Source: Croceibacterium_A sp035555595
GTDB lineage: Bacteria; Pseudomonadota; Alphaproteobacteria; Sphingomonadales; Sphingomonadaceae
Length of the DNA stretch: 34,020 nucleotides
NCBI GenBank assembly: GCA_035555595.1
Contig: DATMGK010000016.1
Span: 1-34,020, forward strand
Direction: 5' to 3'
Part shown: one piece after another, positions 7,518 through 15,653 of the stretch
How the letters are laid out: each line of letters begins with the position of its first letter
How positions within the stretch are numbered: the first letter of the stretch is position 1
Program-made: the position numbers and the translations under genes
Notes under the pieces: generated by a model
The model's input: only the letters and a program-made list of their open reading frames with translations
Databases searched by the model: none
What the model was told of the DNA's origin: nothing

Positions 7518-8291
7518 TTAGCGGTCGCCGCTCCATGTCCGGAGGCCGGGCTGGGTGCGGTCTTCGCTTTTCAAGGCTGCGGCGACGGCGGGGCGGGCAG
7601 TCACCCGATCACGCCATTCGATCAGGCGCGGATAGTTGGCGGCCACTTCCTTGTCCGGGAACATCCGTTCCACCATCATCCCGCAGTGCGAATAGAAATT
7701 GATGTCGGCCAGGGTGTAGGCATCGCCCGCCAGCCATGCCGTTTCGCCAAGCTGCCGTTCGACCTTGGCCAACGCGTAATCGATTTTCTCGCTGGCATTG
7801 GCGAGGTCCGCTTCTGAAAAGCCGGAACGCGCCGTCGCCCATTTCTTGCGCTGATCAGGCAACGGGATGTGGCTGAGCAATTCCTCGAACGTGCCTTCAT
7901 CGATGTTGCGCGCGATCACCCGCACCAGTCGGTGCCAGCCGTGCATCGAAACGTGGTTCATCACGTGCTCGTCCACGAACTTGTTCCAGTATCGCATCCG
8001 CGCGGCGCCCGCCGGATCGCGGGGGCGCAGGGCGCCACTTTCCGGCTGGGCATCGGGGAAGGCGTCTTCCAGATACTCATTGATCACCGTGGTATGGGTG
8101 ATGATCGTGCCGTCGTGATCCAGCACCGGGACCTGCCCTTCCGGGTTGATGGCGACGAACCAGTCCGAATGCTGTTCGAACTTGTGCAGGTCCACATAGA
8201 TGCTCTCGTAATCCAGCCCCTTCTCTTTCAGGGGAATCATGGATTTGAGCGAATTCGCCAGCGGTTCGGCGTGGTAGTATTTCAATGCCAT
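7518..8291 (-). CDS. LigF-type glutathione S-transferase (candidate beta-etherase), 257 aa
   Basis: Length and N-terminal half match LigF, the beta-etherase of Sphingobium SYK-6 that uses glutathione to cleave beta-aryl-ether bonds. Shared blocks are NSLK at 13-16 with the Ser at the thiol-activating position, EKGL, KFEQHSDWF, INPEGQVPVL (cis-Pro loop) and the VINEYLEDAFP glutathione gamma-Glu-binding segment. The C-terminal all-helical domain diverges more, so the aromatic substrate could differ from guaiacylglycerol ethers. ATG at 8291 is only 2 nt after the SDR stop, indicating tight coupling, and a LigD-type SDR is encoded 12 kb away in the same island. No LigE- or LigG-type partner lies in the window. 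A maleylacetoacetate-isomerase-like function is less likely. Confidence 0.85.
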   Translation of the reverse strand: MALKYYHAEPLANSLKSMIPLKEKGLDYESIYVDLHKFEQHSDWFVAINPEGQVPVLDHDGTIITHTTVINEYLEDAFPDAQPESGALRPRDPAGAARMRYWNKFVDEHVMNHVSMHGWHRLVRVIARNIDEGTFEELLSHIPLPDQRKKWATARSGFSEADLANASEKIDYALAKVERQLGETAWLAGDAYTLADINFYSHCGMMVERMFPDKEVAANYPRLIEWRDRVTARPAVAAALKSEDRTQPGLRTWSGDR

Positions 8292-8293
8292 GG

Positions 8294-9040
8294 TCAGACC
8301 TCGATGCTCTCCAGTACGCCGCCGTCCACGGCCCAGTCTTGCCCTGTTACATGGCTGGCCGCATCGCTGAGCAGGAACGCGGCGACTTCCGCCAGTTCTT
8401 CAGGCGATCCCATGCGGCGCTGAGGCACGCGCGCCTCGATCCGGCCCTGTTGTTCGGGCGGGATGCGATCCAGCGCCTCTGTGCGGATGAAGCCGGGGAT
8501 GATGCAGTTGGCGCGGATGCCGTGCGGGGCCATTTCCACCGCAATCGCGCGTACAAGGCCCAGAACGCCGTGCTTGCTGGCGACATAGGCCGGGTTCATG
8601 CCCAGCCCACGCTTGCTGCCCATACTGCCGGTAACGAGGATCGTGCCCTTCCCGGCCTCTATCATCGGCGGCAGGACCTTCTGGATCGCCCAGAAAACGG
8701 ATGTCAGGTTCACCCGCAAGGTTTCATCGAACATCGCAGGATCGAAGCTGACGGCGGGAGTGAAACCGCCGGTCAACCCGGCGTTGGCGAATAGTCCTTC
8801 AATCGGGCCAAAGTGGGCGGCGGCTTCATCCAGCGCGCGTTCGAGCTGATCCTTCTGACCAACGTCAGCGGCAAAGCCAGCCGCGTTTGGCCCGATTTCG
8901 GCCACCGCCGCATCCAGCGCATCACGGCGCCGGGCAATCAGGGAAACACGCGCCCCGCGCTTCGCCAGCAGCGTTGCACTGACCAGCCCGATGCCGCTGG
9001 AGGCACCAGTGACGACGATATGCTTGTCGGCGAAATCCAC
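8294..9040 (-). CDS. Short-chain dehydrogenase/reductase, 248 aa
   Basis: A classical SDR. The nucleotide-binding T-G-A-S-S-G-I-G is at residues 11-18, FANAG at 85-89, and the catalytic Ser139, Tyr152 and Lys156 (Y-V-A-S-K). Arg residues after beta-strand 2 (ARRRD) suggest NADP. I chose the GTG at 9040 because GGGAGAGAG precedes it and the resulting N-terminus (DFADKHIVVTG) begins right before strand 1. The GTG overlaps the TAG of the upstream phosphatase gene by one base (TAGTG), so translation is coupled. It probably oxidises or reduces a hydroxyl/ketone on the substrate side chain, but FabG-type SDRs are too general to name a substrate. Confidence 0.9.
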   Translation of the reverse strand: MDFADKHIVVTGASSGIGLVSATLLAKRGARVSLIARRRDALDAAVAEIGPNAAGFAADVGQKDQLERALDEAAAHFGPIEGLFANAGLTGGFTPAVSFDPAMFDETLRVNLTSVFWAIQKVLPPMIEAGKGTILVTGSMGSKRGLGMNPAYVASKHGVLGLVRAIAVEMAPHGIRANCIIPGFIRTEALDRIPPEQQGRIEARVPQRRMGSPEELAEVAAFLLSDAASHVTGQDWAVDGGVLESIEV

Positions 9041-9504
9041 TAGCTCTCTCCCTTGACGAACGCCGCCCACGCCGGGGCATCCGGGTGTCCGTTGTTTTCG
9101 GGCGACCATTGCCGCTCCATCAAGGTTCGTGCCTCACCCTCCGCCATCCCGCAAGCATCGCGATGCCAGCGATAGAAGAAAGCCGATACGCGCCAGTTCA
9201 TGACGCAATGAACGTGCACCGGCCCAGCCCGCTCGGCTCTCTCCAGCGCCGCCGCGAAGTCGCGGTAATGCGTTTCGTCCGGGGCATCGAACGGCACGGG
9301 GATATGCGTGTAAGCAATCCCCTGCTCGGCCAGCAGGGCGCCTTCATCGGCCAAAGCCTCAGGATGGTCCGCCAGCGCCAGATTGATGACGTGGCGCACC
9401 CCCATTGCAGACAGACGCGCGGGATCCCGCGCAGTCAGTATACCTGAGGTGGTGACACGATCCGACAGCCGCTGCCATGCGCGAATATCGGCAGGATCGT
9501 TCAC
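9040..9504 (-). CDS. DUF442/tyrosine-phosphatase-like protein with atypical loop, 154 aa
   Basis: A small cysteine-phosphatase-fold protein of the beta-lactamase-hydrolase-like/DUF442 group. The N-terminal segment (SGILTARDPARLSAMGVRHVINL) is typical. The active-site loop reads V-H-C-V-M-N-W-R-V-S with Cys100 and Arg105, the C-x4-R spacing of DUF442, but with Met-Asn-Trp where many relatives have Ser-Gly-Thr. Start taken as GTG at 9504; its ribosome-binding site is weak (AGG about 12 nt upstream). It sits inside the catabolic operon between the amidohydrolase and an SDR, overlapping the latter by one base. A dephosphorylation step is not obvious in aromatic catabolism, so its job is unknown; a hydrolase or regulatory role is possible. 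Confidence 0.78.
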   Translation of the reverse strand: MNDPADIRAWQRLSDRVTTSGILTARDPARLSAMGVRHVINLALADHPEALADEGALLAEQGIAYTHIPVPFDAPDETHYRDFAAALERAERAGPVHVHCVMNWRVSAFFYRWHRDACGMAEGEARTLMERQWSPENNGHPDAPAWAAFVKGES

Positions 9505-9541
9505 CGTCTTGCGCCTGCCCGGGGGAGAAGCGCTTCGCCGA

Positions 9542-10414
9542 TCAAACGAGGCCCAGCAGCTTCGCCGCGTTGTCCTTCAGGATCAGCGGCATGACTTCTT
9601 CCTTGAAGCCCACTTCCTTCGCCGTGGCAATCCACTTGTCAGGGTGGATCAGGGGGAAGTCGCTGCCGAACAGCATCTTATGCTTCAGCTGGGTGTTCGC
9701 ATACTGGATCACCTGCTTGGGAAAGTACTTCGGGCTCCAGCCCGACAGGTCGATGAACACATTGGTCTTGTGCAGCGCCATCGACAGGCTTTCATCCACC
9801 CATGGCCAGCTGGGGTGGGCCAGAATGATCTTCATGTCGGGGAAATCGACCGCGACATCGTCGATCAGCATGGGCTGGCCGTACTTCAACCGCATCCCGC
9901 CGCCGCCGCGCATCCCGGTGCCCATGCCGGAATGGCCGGTGTGGAAGATGGCAGGCAGTTTGTATTCGTTGATCACTTCGTAGATCGGATAGGCCATCCG
10001 GTCTGCGGGATGGGCGTTCTGGGCAATGCCGTGGAACTTGAAACCCTTCACCCCATAGTTTTCAATCAGATCACGCGCTTCCCGCGCGCCCAGCTTACCC
10101 TTGTGCGGGTCGATGCTGGCGAAGGCGATGCAGATATCATCGTTCTTAAGCGCCTGTTCGGCCACTTCGTAATTACTGACGCGCTTCGCGCCCATGCCGC
10201 TTTCACAATCGACCGTGAACAGCACCAGCGCGATCTGCGTTTCGCGATAAAGCTCGATCACCTCCGGCATTTTCGGCCGTTCGCGCGGCGCCTTGAAATA
10301 GGCGCTGGCGGCATCGAAGAACTGGCCCATCACCGGATCTTCCGGATCGTGGCACGATACCTCCGCGTGAACGTGGACGTCGATGGCGCGGATCTTGGAA
10401 AGGTCGATGGGCAA
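9542..10414 (-). CDS. Amidohydrolase-2 (ACMSD-like) family hydrolase, 290 aa
   Basis: A TIM-barrel metal-dependent amidohydrolase. Metal ligands are visible: His14-x-His16 (DVHVHAE), His158 (FHTGHSG), His200 (LAHPSWPW) and Asp252 (FGSDFPL). The sequence style recalls the amidohydrolase-family beta-keto hydrolases of hydroxycinnamate catabolism (CouO-type, 4-hydroxyphenyl-beta-ketoacyl-CoA hydrolase) rather than LigW or LigJ; this is recollection, not an alignment. The start is TTG at 10414, with AGGA 7 nt upstream and the conserved PIDLSKIRAIDVHVH N-terminus immediately after; no in-frame ATG fits better. It follows the aldehyde dehydrogenase gene after a 65-nt gap containing a strong hairpin. 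C-C bond hydrolysis or decarboxylation of an aromatic intermediate is the likely reaction type. Confidence 0.85.
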   Translation of the reverse strand: MPIDLSKIRAIDVHVHAEVSCHDPEDPVMGQFFDAASAYFKAPRERPKMPEVIELYRETQIALVLFTVDCESGMGAKRVSNYEVAEQALKNDDICIAFASIDPHKGKLGAREARDLIENYGVKGFKFHGIAQNAHPADRMAYPIYEVINEYKLPAIFHTGHSGMGTGMRGGGGMRLKYGQPMLIDDVAVDFPDMKIILAHPSWPWVDESLSMALHKTNVFIDLSGWSPKYFPKQVIQYANTQLKHKMLFGSDFPLIHPDKWIATAKEVGFKEEVMPLILKDNAAKLLGLV

Positions 10415-10436
10415 AAGGAATTCCTAGTTGGAAGCA

Positions 10437-10471
10437 GAGGGAGCGCGCCCTCAAACAGAGCGCGCTCCCTC
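10437..10471. terminator. Strong 12-bp stem-loop between aldehyde dehydrogenase and amidohydrolase genes
   Basis: Perfect stem GAGGGAGCGCGC / GCGCGCTCCCTC with an 11-nt loop. No T-run follows on the minus strand, so this is more likely a partial terminator or mRNA-processing/stabilising hairpin inside the operon than a full stop. Confidence 0.5.
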
Positions 10472-10479
10472 CATCTGAC

Positions 10480-11994
10480 TTACAGCTTCATCAGCACCGA
10501 TTTGGTTTCGAGATAAGCCTCGAGCCCAAGGCGACCCTGTTCGTGGCCGATGCCGCTTTCCTTGTAGCCGCCGAAGGGCAGCGCCGGGTCGATCATCGCA
10601 TGGCAGTTGACCCACACGGTGCCGGCCTTGAGCTGGCTGGCGATACGGTGGGCTGCGCTGGCATCCTTCGTCCACACGCCGGCGGCGAGGCCATAGGGCG
10701 TGTCGTTCGCTTCGCGCACAACGTCATTCAGGTCGTCGAACCGCTGGGCGACCACGACCGGACCGAAGATTTCTTCGCGAACGACGCTCATCTGCGGGTT
10801 CACGTCGGTCAGGATCGTGGGGCTGACGTAGTAGCCGCCATCGTTGCTGGGCACGTCGCCGCCCATCAGCACGCTGGCGCCATCACGCTTGCCGGCTTCG
10901 ATATAGCCGAGCACGCGTTCATGCTGTTCCTTGCTGACCAGCGGGCCCATGTGGGCGGCGGGATCGAGCGAGGGGCGCGGAGCCCAGAAATCGGCGGTCT
11001 GGGCCATGCCTTCCACCACTTTGTCGAACACGCTCTTGTGCGCATAGAGGCGGCTGCCGGCCACACAGACCTGACCCGAGTTGAAGAAGATCGCACCCGC
11101 CACGCCCGGCGCGGTTTCGGCGACATCGACGTCGGGCATCACCACCACCGGGCTCTTGCCGCCCAGTTCCAGCGTGACGTGCTTCAGCGTTTCGGTAGCG
11201 TTGCGGTTGATCAGCTTGCCGATTTCGGTGGAGCCGGTGAAGGCCACCTTGTCCACATCGGGGTGCTTGACCATGCGGTCACCGCCAGTGTGGCCATAAC
11301 CGGTGACGATGTTCACAACGCCCGCCGGTACACCAGCTTCGTCGATCAGATCGGCCAGACGCAGCGCGGTCAGGCTGGTCTGTTCGGCAGGCTTCAGCAC
11401 CGTGGTGCAGCCTGCGGCCAGCGCGGGGGAAATCTTGAGGCAGGCCATCAGCAGCGGGAAGTTCCACGGCACGATCTGCGCACAGACGCCCACCGGCTCC
11501 TTCAACGTATACGCGAACATCATACCGCCGGGCATGGCATAGGGGGCCTGCGTTTCACCGCCGACCTTACCGGCCCAACCCGCCATGTAGCGGAAATGAG
11601 CGGCGGCACCGGGCACGTCCACCGCGGCGGCCATGCCCTTGGGCTTGCCCACGTCGATCGCTTCCAGTTCGGCCAGCTCATCCGCATGGGCTTCGATCAG
11701 GTCGGCGATCTTGTGCATGATCTTTTCACGCGCGATAGGCGGCAGGTTGCGCCAGCGGCCATCGTCGAACGCGGCGCGCGCAGCGGCCACGGCACGGTCG
11801 ATATCCTTGTCGGTCGCTTCCACGACTTTCGAAATGACCTTGCCCGAAGACGGGTCTTCGACATCGATGGTCGCCCCGCCAGAGCTGTCCACCCATTCGC
11901 CATTGATGTAGAGCTGCGGCTTGCGATCGAGCGCCTTTTTGACGGCAGGCGAGTATTCCCGCTGAGTGCGATCGATGGTGGTGACTTCGTTCAT
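10480..11994 (-). CDS. NAD(P)-dependent aldehyde dehydrogenase, 504 aa
   Basis: A full-length ALDH-superfamily enzyme oxidising an aldehyde to its acid. The signature residues are Asn178 (PWNFP), Lys201 (KPAEQT), the general base Glu276 in LELGGK, and the nucleophile Cys310 in FFNSGQVCVAGSR, with a C-terminal PFGGYKESG. Closest in style to the phenylacetaldehyde/betaine-aldehyde group. ATG at 11994 follows AGGA by 8-9 nt. It lies 119 nt downstream of the PQQ alcohol dehydrogenase gene on the same strand, so an alcohol-to-aldehyde-to-acid sequence is likely, with the first step outside the inner membrane and the second in the cytoplasm. It carries an N-terminal extension of about 25 residues before the first beta-strand. 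Confidence 0.93.
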   Translation of the reverse strand: MNEVTTIDRTQREYSPAVKKALDRKPQLYINGEWVDSSGGATIDVEDPSSGKVISKVVEATDKDIDRAVAAARAAFDDGRWRNLPPIAREKIMHKIADLIEAHADELAELEAIDVGKPKGMAAAVDVPGAAAHFRYMAGWAGKVGGETQAPYAMPGGMMFAYTLKEPVGVCAQIVPWNFPLLMACLKISPALAAGCTTVLKPAEQTSLTALRLADLIDEAGVPAGVVNIVTGYGHTGGDRMVKHPDVDKVAFTGSTEIGKLINRNATETLKHVTLELGGKSPVVVMPDVDVAETAPGVAGAIFFNSGQVCVAGSRLYAHKSVFDKVVEGMAQTADFWAPRPSLDPAAHMGPLVSKEQHERVLGYIEAGKRDGASVLMGGDVPSNDGGYYVSPTILTDVNPQMSVVREEIFGPVVVAQRFDDLNDVVREANDTPYGLAAGVWTKDASAAHRIASQLKAGTVWVNCHAMIDPALPFGGYKESGIGHEQGRLGLEAYLETKSVLMKL

Positions 11995-12113
11995 AACCAG
12001 GTCCTTTCCCGAAACGAATCCTTGGCCCGCAACCTAGCAAATCGCCATGCAGCGCGCCATTCGGCCCCCTTTGCTATCGCTCATTACAATCGCGGGGCCA
12101 AGCTGTCGATTCC

Positions 12114-14237
12114 CTATGCGCCGGGCCGTTCCAGCGCCTTGTCCTCGTTGGCTCTTTTGATGACGTACTGGCGAATATCCTCGATCTTCGCGCGGCTGAG
12201 CGACGGGGCGAAGGAAACCATGCCGTTATCCTTCAAAGCACCGTCATGAACGATGGCCATCCAGGTATCCGCATTCTCCAGTGCGGCGCTGCGGCGCAGG
12301 TCTGGCAGCACGGTCGATCCGATGGCGGCATCGTTGTGGCACTGGCTGCAATAGCGGCCAAAGCTGTACGCGCCTGACGCCACCTGCGCGGCCGAACCGG
12401 TGAATGCAGGGGGATCGAGCGGGCGACGGTCCAGCGGCGGCGCGTCCGGCAGCTTCGCCGTACCGCCCAGCTTGAACACCAGCAGACGGCTGATGTTGGG
12501 AACCGGGCCGGACTGTTCCGACAGCATGCCGGTGGGCGCCAGTGGGAACAAGCCGCCCCAGCCTGCCAGCACGGCTACGTATTGCTCGCCGTTCACGGTA
12601 TAGGTGATCGGCGGTGCGATGACGCCCGTCTGCGCCCCGAACGACCAGAGCTGGCGCCCATCGGTGGCGGAATAGGCGACGAATTGCCCGCCAGCATTAC
12701 CCTGGAACACCAGCCCCCCGCCGGTGGACAGGAGACCGCCGTTCCATGGGGAGGCGTGGGGAACGCGCCAGCGCTCTTTCCGGGCAACTGGGTCCCACGC
12801 GATCAGCGCACCTTTGGTGGAGGCGACCGCCCCAGCGCGCACATCGGCATCGGCGGGCATAGCCGTGGCGGAGAAATCCAGCCCGGTGTTCATGCCGCGA
12901 TTGAGATCAGGCTTCCACCCGGCTTCAGGGAAATAGGGGAACGAGGCCTCCATTATCGGGATGTAGACCAGCCCTTCAGTCGGGTTGAATGCCATGGGGT
13001 GCCAGCTGTGCCCGCCACCAGCGCCGGGGGTCGCCACGAAGAGCTTGCGCGTCTGGTCAAAGCGGGCTTCGGGCCTCACGATCGGACGGCCGGTTTTCAT
13101 GTCCACGCCATCGGTCCAGTTCTGCGGGACATAGCCGTTGGCGCTGATCAGTTCCCCCGTCGCGCGGTCCAGCACGTAGAAGAACCCGTTCTTCGGTGCC
13201 TGCATCAGCACCTTGCGCGGTTTCCCGTCTATCTCGAGATCGGCCAGCATGATGTGCTGTGTGGCCGTGTAATCCCACGTTTCGCCGGGCGTTTCCTGAT
13301 AGTGCCAGACATATTCGCCAGTTTCAGGCCGCACGGCGACGATGGACGAAAGGTAGAGGTTATCACCACCACCCGGCGAACGGATCGACTGATCCCACGG
13401 CGACCCATTACCCACGCCGATATAGAGCAGGTCGAGATCGGGGTCGTAGGCCATGCCATCCCACACCGTGCCGCCGCCGCCCAGTTCCCAGAAATTGCCC
13501 TTCCACGTCTCCCGCGCGCGGGCGAGGTAATCGGGTTCCTGCCCATCTTCCCCCGGTGCGCCCGGAACGGTGTAGAACCGCCAGAGCTGCTTTCCCGTGG
13601 CGGCGTCATAAGCGGTAACGTAACCGCGCACGCCGAATTCGGCGCCGCTGTTGCCGATGATGACCTTGCCATCGATCACCCGGGGGGCGCCGGTGATGGT
13701 ATAGGGCTTCGTCTGGTCCACCGTGACGACAGACCACGCTTCCTTGCCGGTATCGCGATCCAGCGCGACCAGCCGCCCGTCCAGCGTGCCTAGGTAAAGC
13801 CGGTCTCCCCATGCGGCCATGCCGCGGTTGACCACGTCGCAACAAGCCTTGGGCGCGGTTTCGCCGGGCACCTGCGGATCGTATTGCCATAGCGGTTCCC
13901 CGGTGGCGGCGTCATAGGCTTTCACCTTGCTCCACGCGGTGGTGATGTAGATGCGGCCATCGATCACCAGCGGCGTGCCTTCCTGCCCGCGCGCGGTATC
14001 CAGATCGGCGAACCACGCCAGACCCAGATCCTTTACCGATGACGTGCTGATCTGATCCAGCGGGCTATATCGCTGTTCAGAGTAATCGCGGCCATAAGTG
14101 ATCCAGTTGGCGGTGTCGGCAGCGGCGTTGATCAACCGCTCTTCATCCACCGGGCCTTCAGGCGCCTTGTCCTTGCATCCGGCCAGCGCCAGCACCGCAC
14201 AGACCACAACCACGCCCAGACGAAACCCGTTCATCAT
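12114..14237 (-). CDS. PQQ-dependent quinohemoprotein alcohol dehydrogenase, lipoprotein, 707 aa
   Basis: An eight-bladed propeller alcohol dehydrogenase with a fused C-terminal cytochrome c domain (type II quinohemoprotein). A lipoprotein signal peptide ends in L-A-G-C (Cys21), so it is probably anchored facing the periplasm. The adjacent-cysteine disulfide Cys132-Cys133 of PQQ dehydrogenases is present, as are several W-motif repeats (e.g. AYDAATGEPLWQ). Heme c is bound by C-S-Q-C-H at 630-634 with Met673 as likely axial ligand. Two adjacent ATGs fit; I took 14237, preceded by GGAGG. It heads the eight-gene leftward operon, with the operator at 14279-14297 lying 42-60 nt upstream. No PQQ biosynthesis genes are in the window. 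Substrate: a primary or benzylic alcohol (inference). Confidence 0.93.
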   Translation of the reverse strand: MMNGFRLGVVVVCAVLALAGCKDKAPEGPVDEERLINAAADTANWITYGRDYSEQRYSPLDQISTSSVKDLGLAWFADLDTARGQEGTPLVIDGRIYITTAWSKVKAYDAATGEPLWQYDPQVPGETAPKACCDVVNRGMAAWGDRLYLGTLDGRLVALDRDTGKEAWSVVTVDQTKPYTITGAPRVIDGKVIIGNSGAEFGVRGYVTAYDAATGKQLWRFYTVPGAPGEDGQEPDYLARARETWKGNFWELGGGGTVWDGMAYDPDLDLLYIGVGNGSPWDQSIRSPGGGDNLYLSSIVAVRPETGEYVWHYQETPGETWDYTATQHIMLADLEIDGKPRKVLMQAPKNGFFYVLDRATGELISANGYVPQNWTDGVDMKTGRPIVRPEARFDQTRKLFVATPGAGGGHSWHPMAFNPTEGLVYIPIMEASFPYFPEAGWKPDLNRGMNTGLDFSATAMPADADVRAGAVASTKGALIAWDPVARKERWRVPHASPWNGGLLSTGGGLVFQGNAGGQFVAYSATDGRQLWSFGAQTGVIAPPITYTVNGEQYVAVLAGWGGLFPLAPTGMLSEQSGPVPNISRLLVFKLGGTAKLPDAPPLDRRPLDPPAFTGSAAQVASGAYSFGRYCSQCHNDAAIGSTVLPDLRRSAALENADTWMAIVHDGALKDNGMVSFAPSLSRAKIEDIRQYVIKRANEDKALERPGA

Positions 14238-14278
14238 CCTGCCCTCCCGGCCCCGCCCTTCAGCGGGCGGTGGCGCAT

Positions 14279-14297
14279 TTGTAAGCAATGCTTACGA
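14279..14297. promoter_or_regulatory. Palindromic operator, copy 2 (PQQ-ADH / MetE-like divergent region)
   Basis: TTGTAAGC-AAT-GCTTACGA, a near-perfect inverted repeat (one mismatched outer pair) with the same 8+3+8 layout as the site at 4335. It lies 42-60 nt upstream of the PQQ dehydrogenase start and about 166 nt upstream of the chosen MetE-like start. Confidence 0.78.
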
Positions 14298-14462
14298 TTG
14301 CCGTGCCCGTCCGGTCAAGCAAGCACAAAGCGGCAATATCGGGCCGCATTTTGCCCGTTGCGGCACCGCATCATTTGCGCCTATCTGGGCACCGTCAGTC
14401 GAGCGCGAGCCCGCGTTATGACCCTGGCTCAAAGAAACATCTTTGCCAGACAGGACACTTCA

Positions 14463-15578
14463 ATGCCTACCAAACTGCCGTCCCGCGCCGACCACGTCGG
14501 CTCGTTCCTCCGTCCGCGCAGCGTCATCGAAGCGCGCGAACACAGGGCCGCGGGCAATATCGATTATTCCGAACTGCGCGCGATCGAGGACAAGGCGATC
14601 ACCGAACTCGTCGGATGGGAACAGGGCCTTGGCCTGAAAGCCATCACCGATGGCGAATTCCGCCGCTATTTCTTCCACACGGACTTCCTGCTGCAACTCG
14701 CCGGGGTGGAGGAACGCGGCGGACTGAAGAAGGCGTTCAAGAACGATGCCGGCAAGGATGTGCAGTTCGCCCCGCCGGTAATGGTCGTGACCGGCAAGAT
14801 CGAGCATGTGAAGCCGATCCAGCTGGCTGACTATCAGTATCTTGCGTCGAAAGTCGGCCCGGATGTGATGGCCAAGGTATCGATCCCCAGCCCTACCATG
14901 CTGCACTTCCGCGCCGGGCGCGCGGGTATCCCCCAGGACGTCTATCCCGAGATGGAAGACTTCTACGCCGATGTTGCCGCGGCCTATCGCGCCGAGGTGG
15001 ACAGCCTGGCGGCGGCGGGTTGCCGTTACATCCAGATGGACGACACCAACCTCGCCTATCTGTGTGATGACGAGCAGCGGGCTGATGCCACGCGGCGCGG
15101 GCTCGACCCGGATGCGACCACGCGGCAATACGCAAAGCTGATCAATGACAGCTTCGCCAGCGCGCCGGCCGACATGATCAAGGCCGTGCACCTGTGCCGG
15201 GGCAACTTCCGTTCAAGCTGGGCGGCCGAAGGCGGTTACGAGCCGGTCGCGGAAATCATGTTCAACGAGCTGGATATCGACGCCTTCTTCCTTGAATACG
15301 ACGATCCGCGTTCGGGCGACTTCGCACCGCTGCGCTTCCTGCCGAAGGGCAAGACGGTCGTGCTGGGCCTCGTCACCACCAAGCTGGGCGACCTGGAAAC
15401 GAAGGACGACATAAAGCGCCGGATCGACGAGGCGACGAAGTTCACCGATCTCGACCAGCTGGCGCTGAGCCCGCAGTGCGGCTTCGCCAGCACGGTCCAC
15501 GGCAACGACATCACCACGGAACAGCAGGCGGACAAGATCCGGCTGGTGGCAGAGGTCGCCGAAGAAGTCTGGGGCTGA
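14463..15578 (+). CDS. MetE C-terminal-domain-like zinc methyltransferase, 371 aa
   Basis: Corresponds to the catalytic half of cobalamin-independent methionine synthase (YxjG/YxjH-like; full MetE is about 750 aa). The zinc site is complete: His243 and Cys245 (A-V-H-L-C-R-G-N), Glu278 (F-L-E-Y-D) and Cys339 (S-P-Q-C-G-F). The N-terminal R-A-D-H-V-G-S-F and Q-M-D-D-T substrate-binding segments are also present. This family activates a thiol for alkylation; epoxyalkane:coenzyme M transferase is another member. ATG at 14463 has AGGA 7 nt upstream. It is divergent from the PQQ dehydrogenase operon behind the shared operator. It may move methyl groups released by the LigM-type demethylase onto a thiol, or join a thiol to a substrate (both inference). 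Confidence 0.85.
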   Translation: MPTKLPSRADHVGSFLRPRSVIEAREHRAAGNIDYSELRAIEDKAITELVGWEQGLGLKAITDGEFRRYFFHTDFLLQLAGVEERGGLKKAFKNDAGKDVQFAPPVMVVTGKIEHVKPIQLADYQYLASKVGPDVMAKVSIPSPTMLHFRAGRAGIPQDVYPEMEDFYADVAAAYRAEVDSLAAAGCRYIQMDDTNLAYLCDDEQRADATRRGLDPDATTRQYAKLINDSFASAPADMIKAVHLCRGNFRSSWAAEGGYEPVAEIMFNELDIDAFFLEYDDPRSGDFAPLRFLPKGKTVVLGLVTTKLGDLETKDDIKRRIDEATKFTDLDQLALSPQCGFASTVHGNDITTEQQADKIRLVAEVAEEVWG

Positions 15579-15602
15579 ACTTCTCACCCCACTCGCAAAT
15601 GA

Positions 15603-15637
15603 AAAGGGCGGCCTCGTAAGAGGCCGCCCTTTCTGTT
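15603..15637. terminator. Bidirectional rho-independent terminator
   Basis: Stem AAAGGGCGGCCTC / GAGGCCGCCCTTT with GTAA loop (15603-15632), T-rich on both strands. It sits between the converging MetE-like and TonB receptor genes and can stop transcription from both sides. Confidence 0.9.
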
Positions 15638-15653
15638 CCCAAGCCGTAGAGGC

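Noticed and set aside
10543..12249. Long open frame on the plus strand opposite the aldehyde dehydrogenase
   Set aside because: Antisense to an intact ALDH with all catalytic residues. The His/Arg/Gly-rich composition is what high-GC codon bias produces on the opposite strand. The same applies to long opposite-strand frames at 2988-4280, 5641-7702 and 12582-13793.
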